From an uncultured Prevotellaceae bacterium (GTDB lineage Bacteria; Bacteroidota; Bacteroidia; Bacteroidales; Bacteroidaceae), in the NCBI GenBank assembly GCA_900321425.1, contig ONWA01000009.1:29571-93570 (forward strand): a stretch of 64,000 bases of DNA. Reading direction: 5' to 3'. Positions within the stretch are counted from its first letter, which is position 1. Every line of letters begins with the position of its first letter. A model generated the notes under the pieces. That model did not search any database and was not told where the DNA came from. It saw only the letters and a list, made by a program, of their open reading frames with translations. Both the position numbers and the translations under genes were made by a program. This document shows, piece by piece, positions 17,695 to 27,325 of this stretch.

Positions 17695-18399
17695 GTGGAT
17701 TGGAAAATCATTCATCTGGACGAAACCGACTCTACCAACCGTTGGCTACGAGCGCAACAGGGGGAAGAGGATATCGTAGTGACAACCGACTACCAGTCGG
17801 CTGGTCGTGGGTGTGGTACCAACAGTTGGGAGAGTGAGCGAGGAAAAAACCTGTTGTTCTCTGTGCGCTGTCATCCCACAGACATTCCTGCCAACCGTCA
17901 GTTCGTCATCTCTGAAGCTATCGCACTCGCCATCAGCGACAATCTCATCACATATATGGATAAGGTCAGTGTGAAATGGCCCAATGATATCTATGTAGAC
18001 AATCGTAAGATCTGTGGTATCCTCATCGAGAATCGTCTGACGGGGACGCACATCAAAGACTGTATCATCGGCATCGGACTGAATGTGAACCAACAACACT
18101 TCGTAAGTGATGCACCCAACCCCGTATCGTTGTGCCAACTGTTGGGACATGAGGTCGACAGAGAGGCGCTACTACACGATATCCTCCGTCGATTCTGCGA
18201 CAACCTGACACACTGGGAGTCGTTGCACGATACCTATTGCGCCCTACTCTATCGACGCGAAGGATTCCATCGCTATGAGGATCAGAATGGAATTCTTGAG
18301 GCGAAACTGGTGACGGTTACGCCCAATGGTCGTCTGGTATTAGAGGAACATAACGGACAACAGCGTTCGTATGCCTTCAAAGAAGTGAAGTTCAAATAA
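17695..18399 (+). CDS. birA: Biotin--[acetyl-CoA-carboxylase] ligase
   Basis: 234 aa, a monofunctional (class I) biotin protein ligase without the N-terminal DNA-binding domain. The S-A-G-R-G-C-G-T loop (biotinyl-AMP binding) and K-W-P-N-D-I motif are present, with a small C-terminal SH3-like domain. It attaches biotin to carboxylase carrier domains. GTG start at 17695, fixed by W-K-I-I-H-L-D-E-T-D-S-T-N. TAACTTTG (17683-17690) ends 4 nt before the GTG, the same geometry as in tadA and rsmA. pyrH follows 50 bp downstream. Confidence 0.93.
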   Translation: MDWKIIHLDETDSTNRWLRAQQGEEDIVVTTDYQSAGRGCGTNSWESERGKNLLFSVRCHPTDIPANRQFVISEAIALAISDNLITYMDKVSVKWPNDIYVDNRKICGILIENRLTGTHIKDCIIGIGLNVNQQHFVSDAPNPVSLCQLLGHEVDREALLHDILRRFCDNLTHWESLHDTYCALLYRREGFHRYEDQNGILEAKLVTVTPNGRLVLEEHNGQQRSYAFKEVKFK

Positions 18400-18449
18400 C
18401 TAATAACCGTTATACAATATAAAACAATAAACATTAAACAATAATCGAT

Positions 18450-19160
18450 ATGGCAAGATTTAAGAGAATTCTCCTGAAACTGAGTGGAGAGAGTCTGATG
18501 GGACAGCAAGGTTACGGTATTGATCCTGAACGTCTGAGTGACTATGCACGTCAGATTAAGGAAGTGAGTGAGATGGGTGTTCAGATCGGCATCGTGATTG
18601 GTGGTGGTAACATCTTCCGCGGACTGAGTGGTTCACAGAAAGGGTTCGACCGTGTGAAGGGCGACCAGATGGGTATGTGTGCCACCGTCATCAACTCACT
18701 GGCATTGAGTAGCGCCTTAGGAGCTATTGGTGTGAAGAACAAGGTGATGACGGCTATCCGTATGGAACCCATCGGCGAGTTCTACACCAAATGGAAAGCG
18801 ATAGAGGCTATGGAACAGGGATGTGTGTGCATCTTCTCTGCTGGAACAGGTAACCCCTACTTCACCACTGATACAGGATCATCCTTGCGAGGCATCGAGA
18901 TCGAGGCCGACGTGATGCTGAAGGGTACTCGTGTGGATGGTGTCTACACAGCCGATCCAGAGAAAGACCCCACCGCCACAAAATTTGAGGATATCACCTA
19001 TCAGGAGGTACTCAACAGAGGACTGAAGGTGATGGACCTCACAGCCATCTGTATGTGTAACGACAACAAACTGCCTATCTATGTGTTCAACATGGATATC
19101 GTGGGAAATCTGAAGAAAGTGATGGATGGTGAGCCTATCGGCACACTGGTACATAGCTAA
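18450..19160 (+). CDS. pyrH: UMP kinase
   Basis: 236 aa, amino-acid-kinase fold. K-L-S-G-E-S-L near the N-terminus, G-G-G-N-I-F-R-G phosphate-binding loop, and G-T-G-N-P-Y-F-T-T-D-T substrate region identify bacterial UMP kinase, which phosphorylates UMP to UDP and is a cytoplasmic hexamer. Downstream of birA on the same strand and convergent with the DUF4834 gene, whose stop lies 2 bp away. Confidence 0.96.
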   Translation: MARFKRILLKLSGESLMGQQGYGIDPERLSDYARQIKEVSEMGVQIGIVIGGGNIFRGLSGSQKGFDRVKGDQMGMCATVINSLALSSALGAIGVKNKVMTAIRMEPIGEFYTKWKAIEAMEQGCVCIFSAGTGNPYFTTDTGSSLRGIEIEADVMLKGTRVDGVYTADPEKDPTATKFEDITYQEVLNRGLKVMDLTAICMCNDNKLPIYVFNMDIVGNLKKVMDGEPIGTLVHS

Positions 19161-19162
19161 TA

Positions 19163-19552
19163 TCAATCAGTGACCTCGGAGAACTCGACATATTCGCCTT
19201 CTCCGTCGTCATAGATTTTCTTGTTGTTTTCCTTGGGGGTACGGTGATCAATGATGACCGTACCTTCTTTTGTAGTCGTACTCTTCGGCTGTTCCTTTTG
19301 CGTTTTCTTTTCCCAACCGTAGTTGTCAACACTATCGAAGTAGTTCTTGTCGAAGACCACCTTCTCCTCAGTGTAATTATCTGACTTCTGGGAATAACGA
19401 CGGAAATAAGCATCGTTCTCCTCATCGCGCTGATTCTCCATGTGCTGCTTCATCCTACGGAAAGTTCTGAAAATCACATTCGTAATCATCAAGACTACGA
19501 CGACCAATACGATGAAGACAAACAACAGTATTGTTAATATTCCCTTGAGCAT
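19163..19552 (-). CDS. DUF4834 family membrane-anchored protein
   Basis: 129 aa: one N-terminal membrane segment (about residues 3-27) and then a charged, low-complexity cytosolic tail with Y-F-R-R-Y-S and an acidic end. This layout fits DUF4834, a Bacteroidetes-specific family of unknown function. It is the third gene of the psd-pssA transcript (12 bp after pssA), so a role near phospholipid synthesis or the envelope is plausible but unproven. Confidence 0.75.
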   Translation of the reverse strand: MLKGILTILLFVFIVLVVVVLMITNVIFRTFRRMKQHMENQRDEENDAYFRRYSQKSDNYTEEKVVFDKNYFDSVDNYGWEKKTQKEQPKSTTTKEGTVIIDHRTPKENNKKIYDDGEGEYVEFSEVTD

Positions 19553-19564
19553 AAAATCGACGGA

Positions 19565-20242
19565 TTAGTTACGGCTTTTTGTAATGACAGACAGGACGAC
19601 ATACCACAAAATCACAACAGCAATGCCTGGTATGCCAAACAACAGCAATAGAGGGATACAGGAGAGGATAAAGATATATTTGATCTCATTACCTTTCCAT
19701 CCCCAAGTCTTGAATTTGAGGGCAAACATAGGAATCTCTGAGACGAGCAGATAACAACTGTAGAAGAGCGATGCAAGCACATACCACTCCCATCCTACAA
19801 AATACGTATGACTCTGCGAAATTCCCACCACCAACGCTCCCCAGAACAGGGCATTGGCTGGTGTGGGTAGTCCGATAAATCCCAGTGTCTGACGCTCATC
19901 AAGATTGAACTTCGCCAGTCGGATGGCTGAGAAAGCAACCATCACAAAAGCTAAGAAGGGGAGATAAGGAAGATGTGAAGGTAAAGTACAGAGATAACTG
20001 AACACGATGGCCGACGGCGCGAAACCAAAGGTGATACAGTCGGCGAGTGAGTCGAGTTCCTTACCAATGGGTGAGGACACGTGCAACAGACGGGCAACCA
20101 TCCCATCGAAGAAATCGAAGACGGCTCCTACGACAATCATCAATAGCGCCCACTCAAACTTATTCTGGAAAGCCAGATAAGTAGCGATGCAACCCGATAT
20201 CAGGTTCAGACACGTTATCGTGTTAGGAATATGCTTTTTCAT
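19565..20242 (-). CDS. pssA: CDP-diacylglycerol--serine O-phosphatidyltransferase
   Basis: 225 aa, six or more membrane segments. The CDP-alcohol phosphotransferase signature D-G-x2-A-R-x8-G-x3-D-x3-D is complete (around residues 49-71). It makes phosphatidylserine from CDP-DAG and serine in the inner membrane. It lies 10 bp after psd, which decarboxylates its product, so the two steps of phosphatidylethanolamine synthesis share an operon. Confidence 0.94.
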   Translation of the reverse strand: MKKHIPNTITCLNLISGCIATYLAFQNKFEWALLMIVVGAVFDFFDGMVARLLHVSSPIGKELDSLADCITFGFAPSAIVFSYLCTLPSHLPYLPFLAFVMVAFSAIRLAKFNLDERQTLGFIGLPTPANALFWGALVVGISQSHTYFVGWEWYVLASLFYSCYLLVSEIPMFALKFKTWGWKGNEIKYIFILSCIPLLLLFGIPGIAVVILWYVVLSVITKSRN

Positions 20243-20252
20243 ACACTCACCG

Positions 20253-20942
20253 TTATGACAATTTGGCTATCACCGTCTGGTCGCCCACCGTAGGCTGTCC
20301 GATAGCAATACGGGGTTTGGCATCCAACGGCAGGAACACGTCAACACGCGAACCGAGTTTGATAAAGCCCATATGCTCGTCGATGAAACAATACTCGTCT
20401 TCTTTGGCATAGGTCACAATACGACGGGCTACTGCTCCAGCAATCTGACGAACTAATATCTCATGACCGTCAGGCGTCTCTATCAGCACATCAGCATGCT
20501 CATTCTCCTCACTGGCCTTTGGCAACCACGCCTTATGGTAATTACCATTCTGGTGATGCACCAGCTTCACCTTTCCCTCAACGGGGAACCAGTTGGCATG
20601 CACATTAAACGGACTCATAAAGATACTGATCATCAGTCGTTTGTCGTGGAAGTATTCGTTCTCATCCACTTCCTCTACTACCACAATCTTACCATCAGCA
20701 GGTGCCACAACCATCTTGTCAGTGTCACCATTGAAATAACGGATAGGACAGCGATAGAAGTTGAGGGCTGTCATCCACGCAAAACCAAAGACAGCAACGA
20801 AGATCCAGAATGGAATAGTAGTATCTAAGACAAACCACAGGATGAGTGCAATGAGAATCAACACGATAGCACTGAGCGTCAGTTCATTGATTCCCTCACG
20901 ATGTATTCTTATCTTTTTTAGCTTCTTGATTCTTTTTCCCAT
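20253..20942 (-). CDS. psd: Phosphatidylserine decarboxylase
   Basis: 229 aa, the short (type II-like) proenzyme form. Two N-terminal membrane segments (about 22-55), [11 protein letters not shown] in the middle, and a C-terminal L-G-S motif (K-L-G-S-R-V-D) where the Ser becomes the pyruvoyl cofactor after self-cleavage. It makes phosphatidylethanolamine. First gene of a psd-pssA-DUF4834 operon with a consensus promoter (20966-20997). Confidence 0.95.
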   Translation of the reverse strand: MGKRIKKLKKIRIHREGINELTLSAIVLILIALILWFVLDTTIPFWIFVAVFGFAWMTALNFYRCPIRYFNGDTDKMVVAPADGKIVVVEEVDENEYFHDKRLMISIFMSPFNVHANWFPVEGKVKLVHHQNGNYHKAWLPKASEENEHADVLIETPDGHEILVRQIAGAVARRIVTYAKEDEYCFIDEHMGFIKLGSRVDVFLPLDAKPRIAIGQPTVGDQTVIAKLS

Positions 20943-20965
20943 GGTTAGTAAATCATAATCAATTG

Positions 20966-20997
20966 CAAAGGTACGTTTTTTTTACGTATAACACAAA
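20966..20997 (-). promoter_or_regulatory. Promoter of psd operon
   Basis: Minus strand TTTG-N20-TACCTTTG; the -7 element ends about 23 nt before the psd ATG. Confidence 0.75.
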
Positions 20998-21013
20998 CTT
21001 TTTGGCGTTTTCT

Positions 21014-21045
21014 TTTGGAGATATCATTTTTTAGACGTAACTTTA
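21014..21045 (+). promoter_or_regulatory. Probable promoter of dnaE
   Basis: TTTG (21014-21017), N20, TAACTTTA (21038-21045): one base off the -7 consensus at the last position. It lies about 30 bp upstream of the dnaE ATG. Confidence 0.6.
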
Positions 21046-21076
21046 CGCCTCCAAATCCAACAATCACAGATATTTC

Positions 21077-24000
21077 ATGGAAGATTTCATACATTTACAC
21101 GTTCACACCTATTACTCTATATTAGACGGACAATCGAGCATACAGCGCCTGGTGGACAAAGCCATCGGCAATGGTATGAAAGGTATGGCTGTCACCGATC
21201 ACGGAGATATGTTTGGTATCAAAGAATTCTTTGACTACTGCTGCAAGGTAAACGGAAAGAGAAAGAAGGAAGAACTGGAACCGTTTAAGCCCATCTTCGG
21301 CTGTGAGATGTATGTATCACGCTATGGTTCCAAACTACTCAAAGACGACAAGAAACACCAGAGTGGTTACCACCTGATTGTGCTGGCCAAGAACTATCAA
21401 GGATATAAGAACCTCATCAAACTGGTGAGTCGTTCGTGGGTTGACGGTTTCTATATGCGTCCTCGTACCGACCGTGAGGATCTGGAGAAGTTCCATGAAG
21501 GTCTGATTGTCTGCTCTGCCTGTATCGCTGGTGAGGTTCCTGCCAAAATTCTGAAAGGTGACATCGCAGGAGCCCGTGAGGCGGTGGAGTGGTACAAACG
21601 GGTATTTGGTGAGGATTACTATCTGGAACTTCAACGCCACGAGGTGAAAGACCCTACCCAACGTGCCAATCGCGAGACGTTCCCCTTGCAACAAAGGGCG
21701 AATGCCGTACTGATAGAACTGGCGAAGGAGTATGGCATCAAACTCATCTGTAGCAACGATGCCCACTTCGTGGATCAGGAGAATGCAGAAGCTCACGACC
21801 ACCTGCTCTGTCTGGCGACGGGTAAGGATCTCGACGACCCCACACGAATGTTGTACTCCAAACAAGAGTGGTTCAAGACACGTGAGGAGATGAACGAGGT
21901 CTTTGCGGATATCCCTGAGGCGCTATCGAACACCTTAGAGATTCTCGACAAGGTGGAGATGTACAGCATCGACCACGACCCTATCATGCCTTTCTTCCCT
22001 ATCCCTGAGTCGTTTGGTACTGAAGAACAGTGGCGACAGCATTTCTCTGAGGAACAGCTCTACGAGGAGTTCACTCGCGATGAGAACGGAGAGAACCCGT
22101 TGTCGCGTGAGGAGGGAGAGAAGAAAATCAAGAAGCTGGGAGGCTACGACAAACTCTATCGTATCAAGTTCGAGGCCGACTATCTGGCAGAACTGGCCTA
22201 TAAGGGAGCACGACAGCGCTACTCTCCTGATGAGGAGTTACAGATCACAAAGGTGGAGGTAGACACAGGCGACGCTGGTTCCTCTTACACCATCCTTCAT
22301 TCTTCATTACCCAAAGAGATCGACGACCGCATCCGTTTCGAGCTACATATCATGAAGACGATGGGATTCCCTGGTTACTTTCTTATCGTACAGGACTTCA
22401 TCAACTCTGCCCGCGATGAACTGGGCGTGATGGTAGGACCTGGACGTGGTTCGGCTGCCGGTAGTGTGGTGGCCTATTGTCTGGGTATCACCAAGATCGA
22501 CCCTCTGAAGTACGACTTGCTGTTTGAGCGTTTCCTCAACCCCGACCGTATCTCACTGCCTGATATCGATACCGACTTTGATGACGACGGACGCGGAAAG
22601 GTGCTCAAATGGGTAGAGGACAAATATGGTCATGAGAACTGCGCACATATCATCACCTACGCCACGATGGCCACGAAGAACTCCATCAAGGATGTGGCTC
22701 GTGTAGAGAAGGTGTCGATAGCGGAGTCGAACGCCCTCTGTAAGGCTATTCCCGACCGTCTGCCTGACGGGATGAAGATGAATCTCCCCAATGCCATCAA
22801 ATGTACGCCTGAGCTGCGTGAGGCAGAAGCCTCTAACGATATCAAGCTGGCGAACACCATCAAATATGCGAAGATGCTGGAGGGCACCGTACGTGGAACA
22901 GGTATCCACGCCTGCGGCTTCATTATCTGTCGCGACCCTATCAGCGACTGGGTTCCTGTATCCACTGCCGACGACCCCGACTTCAAGGACACAAAGACGA
23001 ACTGTACCCAATACGACGGACACGTCATTGAGTCGACAGGACTCATCAAGATGGACTTCCTGGGACTGAAGACGCTGTCGGAGTTGAAGGAGGCCTGTGC
23101 CAATATCAAGATCACAAGGGGTATCGATGTCGACTTGGATCATATCCCCATCGACGACCCTAAGACCTACGAGCTCTACCAACAGGGACGCACCATCGGC
23201 ACGTTCCAGTTTGAGTCTAGTGGTATGCAAAAATACCTGCGTGAGCTCCACCCCACCGTTTTCGAGGATCTCATTGCGATGAACGCCCTCTACCGTCCAG
23301 GTCCTATGGACTATATCCCTTCCTTCATCGCCCGCAAGAACGGACGCGAGGAAATCAAATACGATATCCCCTGCATGGAGAAATACCTGAAGGACACCTA
23401 TGGTATTACGGTGTATCAGGAGCAGGTGATGTTGCTGTCGCGACAGTTGGCCGACTTCACCCGTGGTGAGAGTGACGCCCTACGTAAGGCAATGGGTAAG
23501 AAGAAGAAGGATATCGTCGACGCCATGAAGCCGAAGTTCATCGAAGGTGGAAAGCGGAATGGTCACGACGAGAAGGTGCTGGACAAGATATGGGCCGACT
23601 GGGAGAAATTCGCCTCTTATGCCTTCAATAAGTCGCACGCTGCTTGTTACTCGTGGGTGGCTTACCAGACAGCCTATCTGAAAGCCAACTACCCTGCAGA
23701 GTTTATGGCAGCCATCATGAGTCGTCGTCGCGATCAGATTACGGAGATCACCAAACTGATGGACGAGTGTAAGGCGATGGGTATTGCCACCTTAGGACCT
23801 GATGTCAACGAGTCGTACCAGAAGTTTGGTGTGAACAAGAAAGGCGAGATTCGTTTTGGTCTTGCTGCCATCAAGGGTATGGGCGACGGTGTCGCTGAGG
23901 CCATCATCCAAGAGCGTGAGGCCAACGGTCCCTATCAATCGATCTACGATTTCGCCCAACGTGTCAATATGTCAGCCGTCAACAGGAAAGCCTTCGAGGC

Positions 24001-24865
24001 GTTGGCTCTCAGCGGCGGTTTCGACAGTTTCGGCATCCGTAGGGAGGAGTTCTTTGCCACCAACACCAAGGGTGAGGTGTTCATCGACACCCTGTTGCGC
24101 TATGGTCAGAAATACCAGTCGGAACAACAAGAGATGCGCAACTCGCTCTTTGGTGGAGAGAATGCGGTGGAGATTGCTACGCCCAAGATTCCTGATACCG
24201 ATATCAGGTGGAGCGATATCGAACGCCTGAACAAGGAGCGCGAGCTGGTAGGCATCTACCTCTCTGCCCACCCGTTGGACGAATATAAGATTGTGCTCGA
24301 CAACCTCTGTAATACCCACTGTGCCGAATTGTCAGACGTCAAGCAGCTGGCCGACCGCGACCCAGTGGTACTGGGTGGTATCGTCACAGGCGTACGGACG
24401 GGATTCACCAAGACAGGTAAGCCCTTTGGTATTGTCACCATCGAGGACTATGATGGTACGGGTGAACTGCCACTCTTCGGCGAGGAATGGGGGGCGCACA
24501 GCGGTATGTTCACACCTGGCGCCTCTGTCTATCTCACAGGAAGAGCACAACAGCGCTGGGGCAACAACAAGGATGTCATCGACCTGAAGATCGCTTCTGT
24601 GGAGTATCTGCAGACCATCAAGGAGAAAGCCATCGACCGTATCACCATCACAATGAATACCGACGAGCTGGATGACCAGATCGTAGCAGAACTGTCAGAG
24701 CTCATCGACGAGTATCCTGGTTCTACCAAACTATTCTTCCGTCTGAGGGACTCGCAAGGAAAGCATCATGTGCTGTTGAAGAGTACCAACAAGACGTTGG
24801 ATATCCGCAACAGTCTGATTAACTATATCGACGAGCATTCAGCCCTCGACTATCAGATCAACTGA
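21077..24865 (+). CDS. dnaE: DNA polymerase III subunit alpha
   Basis: 1262 aa, DnaE1 type. The N-terminal PHP domain (F-I-H-L-H-V-H-T-Y-Y-S) keeps metal-binding His residues. The polymerase palm has G-P-G-R-G-S-A-A-G-S and the catalytic P-D-I-D-T-D-F-D (about 494-501), followed by tandem HhH and an OB-fold near 1070-1150. It is the replicative polymerase catalytic subunit, in the cytoplasm at the fork. An insertion of about 70 residues before the palm (around 340-405) is present, as is usual in Bacteroidetes. trxA follows 67 bp downstream. Confidence 0.97.
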   Translation: MEDFIHLHVHTYYSILDGQSSIQRLVDKAIGNGMKGMAVTDHGDMFGIKEFFDYCCKVNGKRKKEELEPFKPIFGCEMYVSRYGSKLLKDDKKHQSGYHLIVLAKNYQGYKNLIKLVSRSWVDGFYMRPRTDREDLEKFHEGLIVCSACIAGEVPAKILKGDIAGAREAVEWYKRVFGEDYYLELQRHEVKDPTQRANRETFPLQQRANAVLIELAKEYGIKLICSNDAHFVDQENAEAHDHLLCLATGKDLDDPTRMLYSKQEWFKTREEMNEVFADIPEALSNTLEILDKVEMYSIDHDPIMPFFPIPESFGTEEQWRQHFSEEQLYEEFTRDENGENPLSREEGEKKIKKLGGYDKLYRIKFEADYLAELAYKGARQRYSPDEELQITKVEVDTGDAGSSYTILHSSLPKEIDDRIRFELHIMKTMGFPGYFLIVQDFINSARDELGVMVGPGRGSAAGSVVAYCLGITKIDPLKYDLLFERFLNPDRISLPDIDTDFDDDGRGKVLKWVEDKYGHENCAHIITYATMATKNSIKDVARVEKVSIAESNALCKAIPDRLPDGMKMNLPNAIKCTPELREAEASNDIKLANTIKYAKMLEGTVRGTGIHACGFIICRDPISDWVPVSTADDPDFKDTKTNCTQYDGHVIESTGLIKMDFLGLKTLSELKEACANIKITRGIDVDLDHIPIDDPKTYELYQQGRTIGTFQFESSGMQKYLRELHPTVFEDLIAMNALYRPGPMDYIPSFIARKNGREEIKYDIPCMEKYLKDTYGITVYQEQVMLLSRQLADFTRGESDALRKAMGKKKKDIVDAMKPKFIEGGKRNGHDEKVLDKIWADWEKFASYAFNKSHAACYSWVAYQTAYLKANYPAEFMAAIMSRRRDQITEITKLMDECKAMGIATLGPDVNESYQKFGVNKKGEIRFGLAAIKGMGDGVAEAIIQEREANGPYQSIYDFAQRVNMSAVNRKAFEALALSGGFDSFGIRREEFFATNTKGEVFIDTLLRYGQKYQSEQQEMRNSLFGGENAVEIATPKIPDTDIRWSDIERLNKERELVGIYLSAHPLDEYKIVLDNLCNTHCAELSDVKQLADRDPVVLGGIVTGVRTGFTKTGKPFGIVTIEDYDGTGELPLFGEEWGAHSGMFTPGASVYLTGRAQQRWGNNKDVIDLKIASVEYLQTIKEKAIDRITITMNTDELDDQIVAELSELIDEYPGSTKLFFRLRDSQGKHHVLLKSTNKTLDIRNSLINYIDEHSALDYQIN

Positions 24866-24932
24866 TTGGCATACTGTTTGCTGATACAATCATAACAAAT
24901 ATATCATTATTCACTCATAACACAATAGAAAA

Positions 24933-25247
24933 ATGGAAGTACAAGTAACAAGTGAGAATTTCGAGAGTTTGAAGAGTGGCAGCCTGCCCTTGGTGGTTGA
25001 TTTCTGGGCTACATGGTGTGGTCCCTGCCGTATGGTGGGTCCTATCATCGAGGAGCTGGCCAAGGAGTACGACGGTAAGCTTACTGTTGGTAAGTGCGAT
25101 GTGGAGGAGAACGACGACCTCGCTGCTGAGTTCGGCATCCGTAACATCCCTACCATCCTGTTCTTCAAGGACGGTGTGGTCGTTGACAAACTGGTAGGTG
25201 CTGTCTCTAAGGCTAAGATTGAAGAGAAGTTCCAGACACTCCTCTGA
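24933..25247 (+). CDS. trxA: Thioredoxin
   Basis: 104 aa, the classical size. Active site W-A-T-W-C-G-P-C-R-M (Cys31/Cys34 region) and cis-Pro in N-I-P-T-I-L-F-F. Cytoplasmic disulfide reductant. A bidirectional terminator follows within 20 bp. Confidence 0.97.
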   Translation: MEVQVTSENFESLKSGSLPLVVDFWATWCGPCRMVGPIIEELAKEYDGKLTVGKCDVEENDDLAAEFGIRNIPTILFFKDGVVVDKLVGAVSKAKIEEKFQTLL

Positions 25248-25264
25248 TCCTCATCATCCGACAC

Positions 25265-25296
25265 AAAAAAGGCCACCTAAGAGGGTGGCTTTTTTG
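25265..25296. terminator. Bidirectional rho-independent terminator
   Basis: AAAAAAGGCCACC / GGTGGCTTTTTT type hairpin between the convergent trxA (+) and tsaE (-). A- and T-runs on both flanks serve both strands. Confidence 0.85.
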
Positions 25297-25303
25297 ATGC
25301 TTG

Positions 25304-25732
25304 TTATTCCATCGTGATCTTCCTGCTTCCGTCGGCGAGTGCTTCGATGGTCACTCGTACGGCATCCTCAGGCAACACCTCTTCGATGAGCTCTGGCCAC
25401 TCGATGAAACAGAGATCGCCTGAATAGAAATAATCCTCAAACCCCATATCATACACTTCCTCGAGTTTCTTGATACGGTAGAAGTCGAAGTGGTAGATCT
25501 TAGAGGTGAGAGGTGAGGGGTGAGAGGTAAGAGAATACTCATTGACGATAGCAAATGTAGGCGATGTGATGACATCGTCGACCCCCAGCTCTTCACATAC
25601 GGCCTTGATAAAGGTGGTCTTTCCTGCTCCCATCTTCCCATAGAAGGCGAAGACGCTACGATCGCCTATCTGTTCCACAAACTGCTGCGCAGCCTCACGG
25701 ATCTGCGCAATATCTTTGATAATGATTTCCAT
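25304..25732 (-). CDS. tsaE: tRNA threonylcarbamoyladenosine biosynthesis ATPase TsaE
   Basis: 142 aa. Walker A in G-K-M-G-A-G-K-T-T, then [10 protein letters not shown] and H-F-D-F-Y-R-I, all diagnostic of TsaE. It works with TsaB, TsaD and TsaC to make t6A37 in tRNAs reading ANN codons. Between N-E-Y and the I-Y-H-F-D strand there is a low-complexity insert ([12 protein letters not shown]) encoded by a short degenerate repeat (25501-25534). It is likely a tolerated surface-loop expansion. Last gene of aroA-porW-porX-tsaE; 6 bp after porX. Confidence 0.94.
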   Translation of the reverse strand: MEIIIKDIAQIREAAQQFVEQIGDRSVFAFYGKMGAGKTTFIKAVCEELGVDDVITSPTFAIVNEYSLTSHPSPLTSKIYHFDFYRIKKLEEVYDMGFEDYFYSGDLCFIEWPELIEEVLPEDAVRVTIEALADGSRKITME

Positions 25733-25738
25733 AATGCT

Positions 25739-27310
25739 CTAACTCCTTCTCTTTCCTGTCAACGTCACGATAGGAATAATCATTTCCTCCATCGAGATAC
25801 CTCCATGCTGGAAGGTGTCCTTGTAGTAGGATACATAATAATTATAATTGTTGGGATAGGCAAAGAACGCATCACCAGTGGCGAACACATAGCTCGTCGA
25901 CAGGTTGGGCGACGGCAACTGTGCCGCCTTGGGATCTTTGATAACAAACAGGTCCTTGGCGTCGTAGCCCAGGTTCTTGCCCAGCTTATACCTCAGGTTC
26001 GTATTCGTATTGCGATCACCCACAATCTTCACGGGTTTCGTACAACGGATACTGCCGTGATCGGTAGTCACAATCACCTGATAGTCGGTCTGTGCCAACA
26101 TCCTGAAGAAGTCGGCAATGACAGAATGACGGAACCACGAGAGGGTGATGCTACGATAGGCCGACTCGTTATTGGCGAGCTCGCGTACCATTCTACTCTC
26201 GGTACGGGCGTGACTCAACATATCGATGAAGTTGAACACCACCACATTCAGGTCGTTTCTCTCCAGATTCTTAAACTGTTGGATGAGCTTTTCGGCATCC
26301 GACGAGTTGTTCACCTTATGGTAGGAGAACGTGTTCCGTTTCCTATAGCGCTCCAGCTGTGTCTGGATGAGTGGTTCCTCGTTCAGGTTCTTTCCTTCTT
26401 CCTCATCCTCGTCCACCCACAGGTCAGGAAACATCTCCGCAATCTTATTGGGCAGAAGTCCTGAGAAGATAGCGTTACGGGCATACTGCGTCGCCGTAGG
26501 GAGGATGGAATAGTACAGGTCCTCGTCGATATCAAACTGGTTACCCAACTCGTGTGCAAGGGTGCGCCACTGGTCGTAGCGGAAGTTATCGAGTACCACG
26601 AGGAATACCTTCTTCCCTTCTGAGAGTATGGGGAATACCTTTTTCTTAAACACCTCAGGACTGAGCATCGGACGGTCGATATCGGGAGCAGTGGGAGCGA
26701 GTGCGTTAATCCAGTTCTGGTAGTTACTCTTCACAAACTTCGCAAAGCCGATATTCGCCTCTTCTTTCTGCATACTGAGCATCTCCGTCATCTGCGAGTC
26801 AGTGGAACTGAGTTCCAGTTCCCAGCGCACCAGTTTCTTATACACGTCGATCCAGTCTTGCCACGTCCTACAGTCCATAATCTGTAGGGCAATCTGTTGG
26901 AAGCTCTGCTGATACTGACTCTGCGTCACCTCTGTCTCTATCTCCTTACGGTGGATATTCTTCTTGAGTGTCAGCAGGATCTGGTTGGGGTTAACGGGTT
27001 TGATCAGGTAGTCGGCAATCTTCTGTCCGATGGCCTGTTCCATGATATGCTCCTCCTCACTCTTTGTCACCATCACCACAGGTGTGGCAGGTGATATCTC
27101 CTTGATGCGCTGCAGGGTCTCCAACCCCGTAAGACCAGGCATCATCTCGTCGAGCATGATGAGGTCGAAATTATGCTCTTTACACAGGTCGATGGCATCG
27201 GTGCCGTTGCTGGCTGTCATCACCTCATATCCTTTCTTCTCGAGGAAGAGGATATGTGCCTTGAGTTGCTCTATCTCGTCGTCAACCCATAATAATAGTC
27301 CATTGCTCAT
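25739..27310 (-). CDS. porX: T9SS response regulator / PglZ-type phosphatase PorX
   Basis: 523 aa. Residues 1-120 form a CheY-like receiver with D-D near the N-terminus, phosphoacceptor Asp54 (I-M-L-D-E-M-M-P-G) and the late K in Y-L-I-K-P. After a linker comes an alkaline-phosphatase-superfamily (PglZ) domain with V-V-L-D-N-F-R-Y-D-Q-W and T-D-H-G-S-I. PorX links the PorY sensor to type IX secretion gene expression via the ECF sigma SigP in Porphyromonas. It lies 15 bp after porW, another T9SS gene. Confidence 0.95.
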   Translation of the reverse strand: MSNGLLLWVDDEIEQLKAHILFLEKKGYEVMTASNGTDAIDLCKEHNFDLIMLDEMMPGLTGLETLQRIKEISPATPVVMVTKSEEEHIMEQAIGQKIADYLIKPVNPNQILLTLKKNIHRKEIETEVTQSQYQQSFQQIALQIMDCRTWQDWIDVYKKLVRWELELSSTDSQMTEMLSMQKEEANIGFAKFVKSNYQNWINALAPTAPDIDRPMLSPEVFKKKVFPILSEGKKVFLVVLDNFRYDQWRTLAHELGNQFDIDEDLYYSILPTATQYARNAIFSGLLPNKIAEMFPDLWVDEDEEEGKNLNEEPLIQTQLERYRKRNTFSYHKVNNSSDAEKLIQQFKNLERNDLNVVVFNFIDMLSHARTESRMVRELANNESAYRSITLSWFRHSVIADFFRMLAQTDYQVIVTTDHGSIRCTKPVKIVGDRNTNTNLRYKLGKNLGYDAKDLFVIKDPKAAQLPSPNLSTSYVFATGDAFFAYPNNYNYYVSYYKDTFQHGGISMEEMIIPIVTLTGKRRS

Positions 27311-27325
27311 GTCTGTCCTTTCTTT

